From: Phytophthora quininea
Lineage: Eukaryota > Oomycota > Peronosporomycetes > Peronosporales > Peronosporaceae
Assembly: GCA_011947345.1 (NCBI GenBank)
Contig: JAAVTG010000280.1
Span: 1 to 18,439, forward strand
DNA length: 18,439 nt
Reading direction: 5' to 3'
Shown here: one piece after another, positions 1-8,754 of the stretch
Layout: every line of letters starts with the position of its first letter
Numbering within the stretch: the first letter of the stretch is position 1
Made by a program: the position numbers and the translations under genes
Notes under the pieces: model-generated
Database searches by the model: none
Told to the model about the DNA's origin: nothing
What the model saw: the letters and a program-made list of their open reading frames with translations, nothing else

Positions 1-192
1 TGCCCGACGATGACGCGAAGGGCAGAGGGGCAACACGGCGCTGCTGCTGGCGTTGCCAGCGACAACGCAATGGGAGTGTTTGTGCAGCTGGATGAAGCTG
101 CTTGCGAAGGGCACCTAGCGCACAGGACTGTACACCTGAGCCGCTTTTTAAGATGGATTCTACGCTCTTTTACTGTTCGTACGCGCTGGTAA
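1..192 (+). CDS. Possible 3' end of an upstream gene (weak)
   Basis: One frame is open from the first base to a TAA at 190-192, giving about 63 residues with a reasonable mixed composition (for example the stretch GVFVQLDEAACEGHLAH). I recognise no domain. The opposite strand is also open over much of 1-130, so the strand is not certain. It could be the tail of a gene lying mainly outside the window, or chance. Nothing nearby supports a function. Confidence 0.17.
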   Translation, partial: CPTMTRRAEGQHGAAAGVASDNAMGVFVQLDEAACEGHLAHRTVHLSRFLRWILRSFTVRTRW

Positions 193-580
193 TGTAAAGA
201 GAAGCGATTGGCAGTAGTTCCCATTTGATGTTGCATCCATCGGAGGCGTTCATCGCGCTGAAAGAGGCACAAACTGTCAACAGTTCTGCATGCACGGTAG
301 TAGTTTCAATCTGGTATAATCATCTAGATGATCGCAGTCTGTTCGACTGCGATCAGCTGCTTCGCTTAGTGTCCGCTGGAGGACGAGGTTGCGGTAAAAC
401 AATAGTTTCCGTCTTTTTCATCGAGGCGTCTCAGTATTTGCTTCCCCGTCGTCACTCTCAAACTTGCAAGTCCATCGCAACCTAGTTTCCTGAGCTTCGC
501 TGAAGATACGAGTACGGTTATTGCTTTTGCTAGTTTGTTTGTGCAGTATGACTGCTCACTGACAGCGCTGTCGTTGTCTG
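193..580. other. Stretch without a convincing gene upstream of the PDZ gene
   Basis: No recognised gene lies here. A frame open from about 225 to 485 (+), with an ATG at 228, has no recognisable domain. A 5' exon starting at ATG 228 and ending before a GTAGTA at 297 could in principle be spliced in phase to an acceptor-like CAACAG ending at 589, but nothing requires it. The stretch more likely holds the promoter and 5' untranslated region of the PDZ gene at 581. Confidence 0.4.
452..465 (+). promoter_or_regulatory. Candidate oomycete initiator (Inr-like) element
   Basis: The bases TCACTCTCAAACTT resemble the oomycete start-site consensus (roughly GCTCATTYYNCAWTTT), with the TCAYTYY core kept and some mismatches at the 3' side. 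It lies about 115-130 bp before ATG 581, a plausible distance for a short 5' leader. The match is partial and could be chance. Confidence 0.28.
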
Positions 581-2632
581 ATGCAACAGGTTTGCATTTA
601 CCTTAAGGATGACGGCGCGCTCGATTTTGCGGTCGCTAAATCGGAGGCTACTGGCAACAAGTGCCAAATCCAAGATTTGGAGGAGAACGGTGTTGCTCAC
701 CGCGCTGGTCTACGAAATGGCAATGTCATCACGCAGTACATGGTTGTCCGTGTCGGATTCCTGGGGAAGTGGAAACCGGTGGAAATCGATTTCATGAGTG
801 TGATTCGGGGATGTGAACTGCTTTGTGTGCTTGTTGATGCTTTGAATTCCCCACTCGAGGAAAATGTGATGAGACGAACCCACGCTATTGATATAGCACA
901 GATACGCAGCGTACGCTACATTCTCCCCTCTAGAACTGTGTACAATACTGAAGCACGCGATTCACAGAAATCCTACAAGACGTTTGCAGTCAAGATTCGA
1001 AGGCTCTCCCAGATTGGTACGTGCCTTGGACGCCCGTGACATAGAGGGCCACAACACCTCCAGCCAAGATGAAGATGGCGGTGTCGATCGAGTAGCAGTG
1101 TGTGGATCAAAGAGAGGATGTCTAGAAATTCATGGGGCTTCGAATGGTAAAAACCCGAGGACGAGCAATGATGTCCCACCAAGTGGCAGCAACTTGCCTC
1201 AATCTGAAGACCAGCTTGTGATCGACTCCGACACCTCAACTGTTCAAGATGGTTTGAGCTCAGATGAAGAATTCATGGATGCCCATGGATCAGCTGAAGA
1301 TCCCCTCAGGGACATCGTCCTCTACGATCTAACATACTCGGAATCCTCTTGGATCGAGAACGTACTGGGGTTACTTTCTGTGTCTGTGTCTACAGGCATT
1401 CAGGACGAAGACCAATTTGCCGAAGAAATTCTCGCGCTTCTAAAGAAGTCTACAAGTTTACTGACAGACATGTACCAGGTGTGTGGATCGTTGGACATTG
1501 GGCCTCATATCGCTGAAATTGCTAGAGCAATTGACAAGTTGCCGAAGAAAAAGGGCGAAGCAATTGCAGTAAGCGTTCACGTGGGAAGGTTTTCTTGTAT
1601 AGAAATGTTTAACTATAACCGTGGGTTCAGGAACAGGGAAATGTTGAGGACCTCGAGAATAAGTTTCTTTCAGCAAAAGCGAGCATCCAGGAACTTGAAA
1701 AACAATTTGAAAGAGACCCCGATACGGCTGAACAAGAGGCAGTAAAGATTATACTATGCGCAACGGAATACTTTTCTGCTTTGGTAGAGAAAGTGGAGTA
1801 CTTCAGCAGCCAGCCGCTCCAAGACCACGAGGAGTCGACGGTCAGCGATCCATCTTCTTGCAGCTTTACAATCCAGATAGGCCACGGAGAGATAGACAGT
1901 GTCAAGCAAGAGTTGGCGAAACTCGGATTGCCTGACGATGCAGCAGCGATGCTTGGGTCAGTGATGGTGTGGAGCAATCGAGACCCAAGATTTACTAGCC
2001 AGCGATGCGACCTCATGGCGGTATCATTCCAGAGCTTACTGCAACTTCTTGTCGTGAAGGCCACCACTCTCAAGCAGCAACAAGAATAGGTATTTTGCCA
2101 GAGGAGTTGTCCGGGGGTATGACTAACGTGCTGATGACTTATTCAGCGAGCAGCGGAAATTCGACAATGCCAACTAAAGCAAAGCCGCGACGAAGCCCTC
2201 GCCGCAGTGAACCACCATGGACAGGAATTCAAAGAACTCTTAGACTTCTTTTTCAAGCAAACGTCAACACGCATGGAAAATATCCATGAATACAAGCAGA
2301 GACTCAGTCAACAACTGCAGGATAGCCGAAGAAGCTACGGCTCAAATTACGATCGGAGCATCGAAGCCGAGATCGGACGGATCCAAGAATCGCAAGTCGC
2401 GGTTCAGAAATCGACTTTCCAAGTGAATAGTGCCCTACGCGATCTTAAAGCAGCCATCCCGAAGGAAGAGACGGAGATTCTACATCGATTCAGGAGCTTT
2501 GTTACCCGATTTCAAGTTACTGACCAGAGTCAGAGCGCAGGTGATCACGACACATCAGACGATAGTGATCATCTAGAGGGTCAAAATGACGATAGTGCCG
2601 CGGAAATGGATGGCCGTTGCGTGGTGATGTAG
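581..2632 (+). CDS. PDZ-like domain plus coiled-coil protein, function unknown
   Basis: Proposed exons are 581-1016, 1069-1568, 1631-2089 and 2147-2632, ending in TAG; phases agree (1, 0, 0). The first intron ends in AAG and is the least sure. Exon 1 begins VCIYLKDDGALDFAVA and continues ENGVAHRAGLRNGNVIT, which matches the first strand, carboxylate-binding region and 'AGL..GD.I' part of a PDZ domain (residues about 3-50). The middle (about 146-310) is acidic and Ser-rich. From about 312 it is helical and heptad-like (EDLENKFLSAKASIQELEKQ), and the last exon is again coiled coil (EFKELLDFFFKQT...) with an acidic Ser/Asp tail. A TAG at 2087-2089 sits in frame directly before the donor GTATTT. 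Either the protein stops there, or a weak donor GTGAAG at 2054 is used, or CAG was mutated to TAG. Start 581 was chosen because it directly precedes the PDZ strand; an upstream exon is possible. It lies head to tail with the Tubby-like gene 157 bp downstream. Confidence 0.55.
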
Positions 2633-2789
2633 ACACTTTCATTGTCGTCCTCGCCATGAGAGTCGTGGGCAATACAGCTTGAAGCGGCGTTGCTTGCAAT
2701 GTGTACAACTTCTTTTCGTGGAAAAGCAACAGTTTCGATCATATCCGCGACTCTTTGCCTGCCTTCTTTCACAAGATCATTGCTAAGCT

Positions 2790-5768
2790 ATGGCCGACGA
2801 GAAATCCTCCGTGGAAAGCAAAGATGCCGGTGGCGAGGCCAACTCGACGTAGGAGTCCTATTTGGCTACCCTGACGATGTTCCTCTGACCAAGATATTCC
2901 TTAGGCCTCGCGTCATGAAAGCCCCGCCAAAAACAGCTCCACCTCCTAATGCCAACGCGGATGCCAAGGTTTTTATTTATTTAATTCTGCTGCAATAAAT
3001 GCTGAAGGAGACTCATTCACCGGTTGACGCAGAACCCTGGAGGTGCTGAAGGTCCCAAGAAGAAGGCTCTTCCTCCGCCGTCAAACCCTCCGCCGACAGC
3101 TGGAGGTTCAGCCGCTGCAGCGTTTAGATCCAAGTCGACACTTCCTCCTCCAAATGGCCCTCCTCCAAGCGGAGGCGCTGCACCTAGTGCTTCGGTGGCA
3201 AAAATTCGAGGCGCTGCTCGACCTCCGTCAGGGGCTCCCCACCATCAGCTCAAGCAAAGGGACGCCTCCTGAAGGAGCCCCAGCGAAAGCCATAGGTCCG
3301 CCATCCTCAACTCCGCCAAGCAAGGCACCTCCGTCTTCAGCTCCGCCGATGAAAGCTCCTCCATCAAAAGCGCCTCCAATGTCAGCACCACCACCGAAAG
3401 GAGAAGCGAAACCTGTGAGTACGCCTCGATCGTCAGAAGACGAAAGCAAAAGCGACTCGAAACCAGCTCCTACGGGTCCTCCGAAGCCGAGACCTGATGC
3501 AAAGCGAACGCCACCGACATCTGCCAGAGGATCTCCAAGTGATGCAAAATTGACACCACGAGCAGCTCCAGTCGACATTCTCGGAGATGAGTCTCCTGCT
3601 ATTGTCAATAAACCAGTCAAGACCCCTGCCGGTGCTCCACCAGGTAAACCTCCAAAGCCTGCTCCTCAAACGCAGCGTCCTCCTGCTACTGCGCCTGCGT
3701 CGATGGTCGACAGGACCCCGGCCGCGAAACCAGCTCTAGTGATGAAGAGCACGTTGGAGGTTTTGAACGACGCGAACGCTGCACTGTCGGCTAGAGGACG
3801 AAGTGAAGACGAAGCGGATAGTCGACGCTCGAGTGTGCCGTCGATGATCAAGGAAGGCAGCCACAACGGCGTGTACACGACCAAGATGGGCATGGCGGCG
3901 CAATTCAGCGGCCAAACTCGCCTCAACGTTCCTGAAGAAGAAGTTATCATCGTCAAGAAGCGGGAGTCCAAAACTAGTGAGGACGAAGCACAAGCTAAAC
4001 CTGACGGAAGTGAAAGTTCAAAACCTGCTCGGAATGGGGCAGCTCACATCCCCAACATAGATGACACTTTCGAAGACGTCGAAGAAATTCCCTTCTTGGA
4101 GGATAATAAACCTGACGCCAAGAAGACCGAGCCTGTGGAACAGAAAGTGGTTGCACGAGAAGACGATCCTGAAATCCTCATCGAAAGCAAACATGGTCCT
4201 CCGAAGGCAAATGGTAAGCGACCTTCGTCACAGAATGAGGATACTAGGAGTGAACACAAGGACAATAACTTTGATGAGGAGAAAGAGGACTCGGAAGGTC
4301 TGATGCGACGAAACGCAACTCACGAGGATATCTACGACGAACTGCGGAAGATGAAGAATGAGGCGCATTCGGAGCGAGAAGACATAGAGGCTGCTGATGA
4401 ACATGAGGAGTCTCAGGCCTCATCTTTTAGCGACAAAAGGAAAAACTTAGCTCACACAGTGATGACAACACAAAAGAACAGAGTGGAGCAAGCGCGAGGG
4501 AAAGCAGTCGCGAAAAGTCTCGTGAAAAGCGCAAGGAGAAGCGACGTAACAAGCACGACGAGCCGAAGAAAATTCAAGCGCAGGTAAGGCTGTTTTGTTT
4601 CACGAAATTTAATGAACTGGTACTCATGCGGATCGTTTTGTTTGTGGGTAGTTCTTCAATCCAAAGAGTGTGCCGTATATTCCGGATCATTTGCTCGAGT
4701 TTGTGAAGCGTCCGCTGGAATGCGGTCGCGGACAAATCGTCAAGTGCTTCATCGAGAGAAACGACAGCGGCCCCAACAAACTCGCTCCGATTTACACACT
4801 TTTACTGGAGGTCAATAGCTCCAGCGGCCGGCCTATCATGTATGCAAGGAAAAAAGCCACCAGTCGCATCACTTCTCACTACGTCATCTCCATGAATCGG
4901 TTGGTATCAGTATTTTTCCTGTTGATCTTGTAGTAGCTGACAGTATTCTGTTGTAGGGATGACCTGTTTCTCTCTCGAATGATGCGGAGCCATCAGTACG
5001 TTGGAAAATTGCGATCATCCACGAGCTTGATGGAGTACTGTTTGTACGACCAAGGTGACAACCCCGAGGACTTGGATTCCGACTGCGAGGTCGACGACGA
5101 ACTCCGACAAAGCATTCGTGCCGAGCTCGCCGTCATTCGCTACCATTACTCCAAAAAGGTTAAAGGATGATAGCCGTCGCAACGGTAGTCTAATGCTAAC
5201 TTGAATTTGTACTGAGCAGCCATACCCTCGAAAAATGGAGGTGGTCATCCCATCCATTATCGAGAATGGAGCGGCATATCTCGAGTGGCGTCCGCTGTCA
5301 AGGGATCAGATGATGGAGGAGCATGTTCGCAACATCACAGCTGCGGTAAGTCGTGTAGAATTCATTCTTGTCAATGAAAACATAGCTAATCTGAATGTAT
5401 TCGACCAGGGAGGGCAAAATGTCATGGATGGTTCCAACTTCGTTTTCCTTCACAAACGAGAGACCAAGTACGATCCCTTATCTTCCTGCATCGTGGACTT
5501 CCGCAGTCGTGCTACGTGCGTTTCCGTCAAAAACTTCCAGCTCGTGCACTCGGAGCCGACCAACGAACAAATGCGCGACCAGTACCGCAAAGCCTATCCT
5601 GATTTTGTGTACGAAGACCAAGGAACGGTATCATTACCGCAGGAGCATGTGCTACTGCAACTCGGCAAGGTGGGCAAAGACTGCTTCAACATGGACTTTC
5701 AGTACCCGCTGTCCATGTTGCAAGCGTTCGCAGTCAGCCTCAGTCGATTCGACACCAAGCAGAGATAA
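2790..5768 (+). CDS. Tubby-like protein (Tubby C-terminal domain)
   Basis: Exons: 2790-2848, 2905-2968, 3033-4583, 4652-4899, 4957-5158, 5220-5345 and 5409-5768 (TAA), about 869 residues. The C-terminal 310 residues form a complete Tubby barrel: FFNPKSVPYIPDHLLEFV at its entry, YTLLLE, a basic cluster YARKKATSR where Tubby proteins bind phosphoinositide, YVGKLRSS, YPRKMEVVIP, SVKNFQLV, and the signature ending FQYPLSMLQAFAVSLSRFDTK. The N-terminal 560 residues are low-complexity: an APP/KAPP repeat (about 130-163), Ser/Pro-rich linkers, acidic stretches and a basic Arg/Lys/Glu segment just before the barrel. No plant-type F-box is visible. Known role of the family: membrane-linked adaptors. 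Animal TULP3 binds PI(4,5)P2 and the IFT-A complex to bring membrane cargo into cilia. That this gene does so is inferred; IFT122 in the same window fits. The long exon 3 changes frame at about 3231-3240 (GGGG and CCCC runs) and about 4434-4445 (A runs). The two changes cancel, suggesting sequence errors or, less likely, tiny introns. Confidence 0.9.
3298..3398 (+). repeat. Degenerate proline-rich tandem repeat in the Tubby-like gene
   Basis: Within exon 3 the protein repeats a unit of about five residues, such as SKAPP, SSAPP, MKAPP, SKAPP, MSAPP. At DNA level this is a degenerate 15-base repeat (forms of AAAGCTCCTCC). Such runs often form extended, disordered spacers or bind SH3/WW-type domains. 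Copy number could vary between alleles. Confidence 0.75.
5346..5408 (+). other. Stop-free 63-bp intron in the Tubby-like gene
   Basis: The intron begins GTAAGT and ends GACCAG. It is 63 bases long (3n) and contains no stop in the host frame, so retention would insert 21 residues into the Tubby domain without shifting the frame. Removing it joins ITAA to GGQN, so that the strand GSNFVFLHKRE follows as in other Tubby proteins. The strong donor supports real splicing. Confidence 0.8.
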
Positions 5769-5852
5769 AGTTGGCAGGTTCTACTTAGTTTACATGCCTA
5801 ATCCAAAAACTTGCAAACTAAAGTTGTGTTGCTTTCCAAGGTTTGGAGGTTG

Positions 5853-7074
5853 ATGGCTACACAATCATTTGGGACCCCCATGGTGAGCTTCCCGTTGACG
5901 CGACTCCGGGGTAGTCCGGCCAGCGACGTGGTTCTGACGCAGCTCCGATCGCGATGTGAGAAGATGAAGGACCTTAAGGCTCTGAGTCTTCGGGTGCTTG
6001 AACTTCTGGAAGTTCTGCACGAGCCTGTTGCGGGTCTGGAAGAGAGCGACCCGCTCAAAGTGAACTTCGTCGACTGCATCAAGCGACTAGTAAAAATTAC
6101 AACAAGCAGGCCGTTGCTCATGCGACTAGCGAGTTGTGATGTGGTTGCCCAAATGATATTTATTCTCCACCAAAAGGTGGGTCAAATTGCAAGTGAATTG
6201 AGTCAGCCTGAAGTCAACTGGAGAGAGAACTGGGAGACGGATCGAGAACAGCAAATTGCAATTTTAAAGGAGGAAATCGGCAAGATGACAAACCGGCAGT
6301 TGGTTCAGGGCGTGCGGAGTGAGCAGAATCTTGAAGGGGTACTCACGCAGCTCAAGAAAGAGATGGAGATGGGCCTGTTGTCTGAGGGGTAATGGCCTTA
6401 ATGAGGTCGACATTTGATCGAGTGACCAAATACTCAAAGTTGGAAGGGGTTCACGTGTTTGGCTGGTTTATAGCTGCAGATGAATAACATTTCGATCGCA
6501 ATACTGAAGAAGAGGGATCATTTGGTCAAGTACATCGAGCGGTGTGGTACCATGAAGGAAAAGCAGAGCAAGTGGTGGTGAAGCAGCTTCTGTCTGGGAT
6601 AACCCGGTCCGCTCGCGAACTGTTTACAAAAGAGCTCAGGCGACGGAGTGGGTATTGTTCATGGTGGACTGACAGCTGACAGCTTCCAACATTTTAGTCG
6701 GGAAAGACAACATTGTCAAGCTGGGAGATTTTGGCTTCAGCACTGTGCGGACATTGTCCTTGAGCTTGAGTGCTAGTTCGCAAGCGCATCGATGTCAACC
6801 GATGGAGGTATTTAGTTCAGACGATAAATCGGTGGGTGGCGATATATACGCGCTAGGGTTTTCGTTATATATGACTTAGGCGACCAGCGAGCCAACTACC
6901 GAAATGATGAGACCTATCGAGCACAGAATTGACGAGCTACGTCCTAGCAACATAGCAACCGAAGTTTGGAGATTGATTTGTCAGCTCTGTGCCAAGAATA
7001 TTCAAGAGCGATTTCCGTTGAAGGAGGCTGTGGAGAAGATGACTGAAATTCAGCTTTTGATGGGCACTCTTTGC
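5853..7074 (+). pseudogene. Decayed pseudokinase, unit 1 of a tandem pair (helical domain plus TKL-type kinase)
   Basis: From ATG 5853 an intact frame of 179 residues (to TAA at 6392) encodes a helical domain: SRCEKMKDLKALSLRVLELL, then FVDCIKRLVKI, RPLLMRLAS and NWRENWETDREQQ. The frame closes just after a GGGG run at 6386-6389; one extra base there would continue through FGWFIAADE. A TAA follows at 6485-6487, and the kinase N-lobe is still readable: GSFGQVHRAVW (P-loop, 6515 on) and EQVVVKQLL with the Lys. About 65 residues between helix C and the catalytic loop are missing. The catalytic loop reads IVHGGLTASN once a 7-bp duplication at 6671-6684 is discounted. DFG is kept (6727-6735), then a TAG lies at 6877-6879 before the C-lobe end QLCAKNIQERFPLKEAVEKM. 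Two nonsense codons, an internal deletion and a duplication make this a pseudogene for the kinase part. The N-terminal frame could still make a free-standing helical protein. Unit 2 follows at once. Confidence 0.8.
6671..6684 (+). repeat. 7-bp tandem duplication disrupting kinase unit 1
   Basis: GACAGCT occurs twice in a row inside the catalytic-loop codons. With one copy the frame runs HGGLTASNILVGKDNIVKLG directly into DFG; with two copies it shifts. This is a typical replication-slippage scar. Confidence 0.8.
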
Positions 7075-8616
7075 ATGGATAGCAATAAAACGCTTGCTCC
7101 AACTCCTCAATCGACAAGTGCGCGTGATTGCTCTTTCCCCATCACAGCGCTGCGAGGATCTCCTTCCAGCGCAATATGTTGGACAGCTTCCGGGTGCGGT
7201 GCAGGCGCATGCCCGAGAACGACCACCTGCTCAAGCGCGTGGTCGACCGCCTCGAGGTCCTCCACCCGCATGTCACCTTTCTTGACGATCAAGACGCTTC
7301 CAAGCGAATATTTGTAGACGTCTTGATGTCCGTGGTCAAGCTGACGAGGAGACGCCCACTGCTTTCTCGTCTGGCCACCAACGAAACAAAACAGGAAAAC
7401 ATCAAAATGAACCAAGAGAAACTCGATGACGTACAGACTGCGGTGAGTCTTAGTGATGCGCCAGAGATGACCCAATGGAGAGAGAACTGGGAGAGCGACA
7501 GACAGTAGCAAGCGAAAAAGCTTGTGGAGAATGTACACAAAGCGTCATCCAGGATGCTGGCCAACGAGGTCGGGTCGGGGGAGAGTTGCAGGAGGTGCTA
7601 ATGACACTCAAGAGTGGTCTCTCGTGGCCAGGACAGATCCCGGAGATCATCGACCTCAAGCAGCAGACGTACGACCTCGTGTCGACCTACTCGCACAACA
7701 ACGGACTCGACATCTTTGAATGGTCATCCCCAGCAACAATGTCGACTACGAGGACCCAGGCACGTTTGGGGATGTGAGTCGCGGCACTTGGATCCACGAC
7801 GGCAGGAGGGACGACGTGGTGGTCAAACGGCTCTACGAGGAGGGCAACTACTCGGAGAAAGCCTTCATCGAACGGATTCAGCTGTGGACCAGGATCCCTA
7901 TCGACAGACATATCCTGCAGCTCTTTGGTGGGTCCCACGTCAGCTCGCCGCACTTTTACGTCTGTGAGAACGCGATCCACGGCAACCTGTTGCACTTCTT
8001 GGAGGAGAATAGTCAATATTTTTGGCAAATGTTCTTGAGTGTGGCTCAAGGCCTGCAAGTGCTACATGGGCGGAACATAGTCCATGGTGCGCTAAAGTGC
8101 AGCAATATCTTTGTTAGTGAGGACTATACGGCCAAGCTCACGGACTTTGGCTTTGGTTCAATGAGTGAGTTAGATCCGGAACTACATGATGGGGCTGCCT
8201 TTGCATACAAGAAAGTCATCAACTTGGAGCTGAAAAGCGTCCGCTGGAAGCCGAAGGAAGTACTAGAAGATACACAAAGTAAAGAGCCTCTGTTTGCGTC
8301 TGATCTGTATTCCATGGGTATGTGCATGATCGAAGCCCTTGAGCAAGTACCGCCTTTCGGAATGGATGATGCTGATGAGGTCATGGAGAAAACCCTTGGA
8401 GGAGAATTACCTGACCGTCCGGAGGAAGCGACGGATTCAATGTGGGATCTGATCACCAGGTTGTGCAGGTCAGACCCGAAGGAGCGACCACCTCTGGAAG
8501 CTGTGATCGAAGAGCTGCGAGCTCATGCAGCTGCGGAGAAGAAGCTCAACGCGCTCCCTTATGTCACTGCACTTGATAACGGTCGTGGTCAGGTCCCAGG
8601 CACAATGACGGCTTAG
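7075..8616 (+). CDS. TKL-type pseudokinase with N-terminal helical domain, unit 2 (frames disrupted)
   Basis: The candidate start is ATG 7075, though the upstream frame is open into unit 1. The N-terminal part matches unit 1: SFPITALRGSP, then, after a frame change near 7172, RVRCRRMPENDHLLKRVVD, IFVDVLMSVVKL, RRPLLSRLAT and WRENWESDR. An in-frame TAG at 7506-7508 aligns with a Gln of unit 1. The frame then shifts at a GGGGG run (7577-7581) and again at 7722-7723 (GG). The kinase domain is open without interruption from 7720 to the TAG at 8616 (298 residues). It has the P-loop GTFGDVSRG, VVVK with Lys36, HGALKCSN (122-129) where HRDLKxxN is expected, DFG (142-144), SVRWKPKEVL in place of the APE region, DLYSMGMCMIEAL, and DPKERPPLEAVIEEL near the end. 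The catalytic Asp is absent, so phosphotransfer is doubtful, while ATP-binding residues remain. The oomycete TKL kinase family fits best. The helical domain plus HGx pseudokinase resembles MLKL. The gene ends tail to tail with the kinesin, 138 bp apart. Confidence 0.62.
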
Positions 8617-8754
8617 TGCGGACAATGAATATGGTGGAAACAATTGGCCCTTCACCCTTAACTCAGGAGAAGTAACGATCCCAAGTGCAGATTCTTTGTC
8701 GTGTCGGATCAAGTTGCTTAGACACTAGCAGCCTCATTCAAGGTTGTGGCGACG

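Noticed and set aside
225..485. Open frame of 86 codons as a separate small gene
   Set aside because: No recognisable domain, no start context and no homologous pattern. It lies where the PDZ gene leader is expected.
3228..3620. Gly-rich open frame on the minus strand opposite the Tubby-like exon 3
   Set aside because: It is the mirror of the proline codons (CCN read as NGG) and has no independent coding signal.
2790..4583. F-box in the Tubby-like N-terminus
   Set aside because: The region is low-complexity Pro/Ser/acidic sequence, with no helical L-P...W/F F-box pattern.
2087..7508. TAG read as glutamine (code change), since two in-frame TAGs fall at likely Gln positions
   Set aside because: The PDZ gene and kinase unit 2 both end in TAG at natural C-termini, and oomycetes use the standard code. 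Independent C-to-T changes are simpler.
8617..8754. Small gene between the kinase and kinesin 3' ends
   Set aside because: No supported frame; this is a short tail-to-tail spacer.
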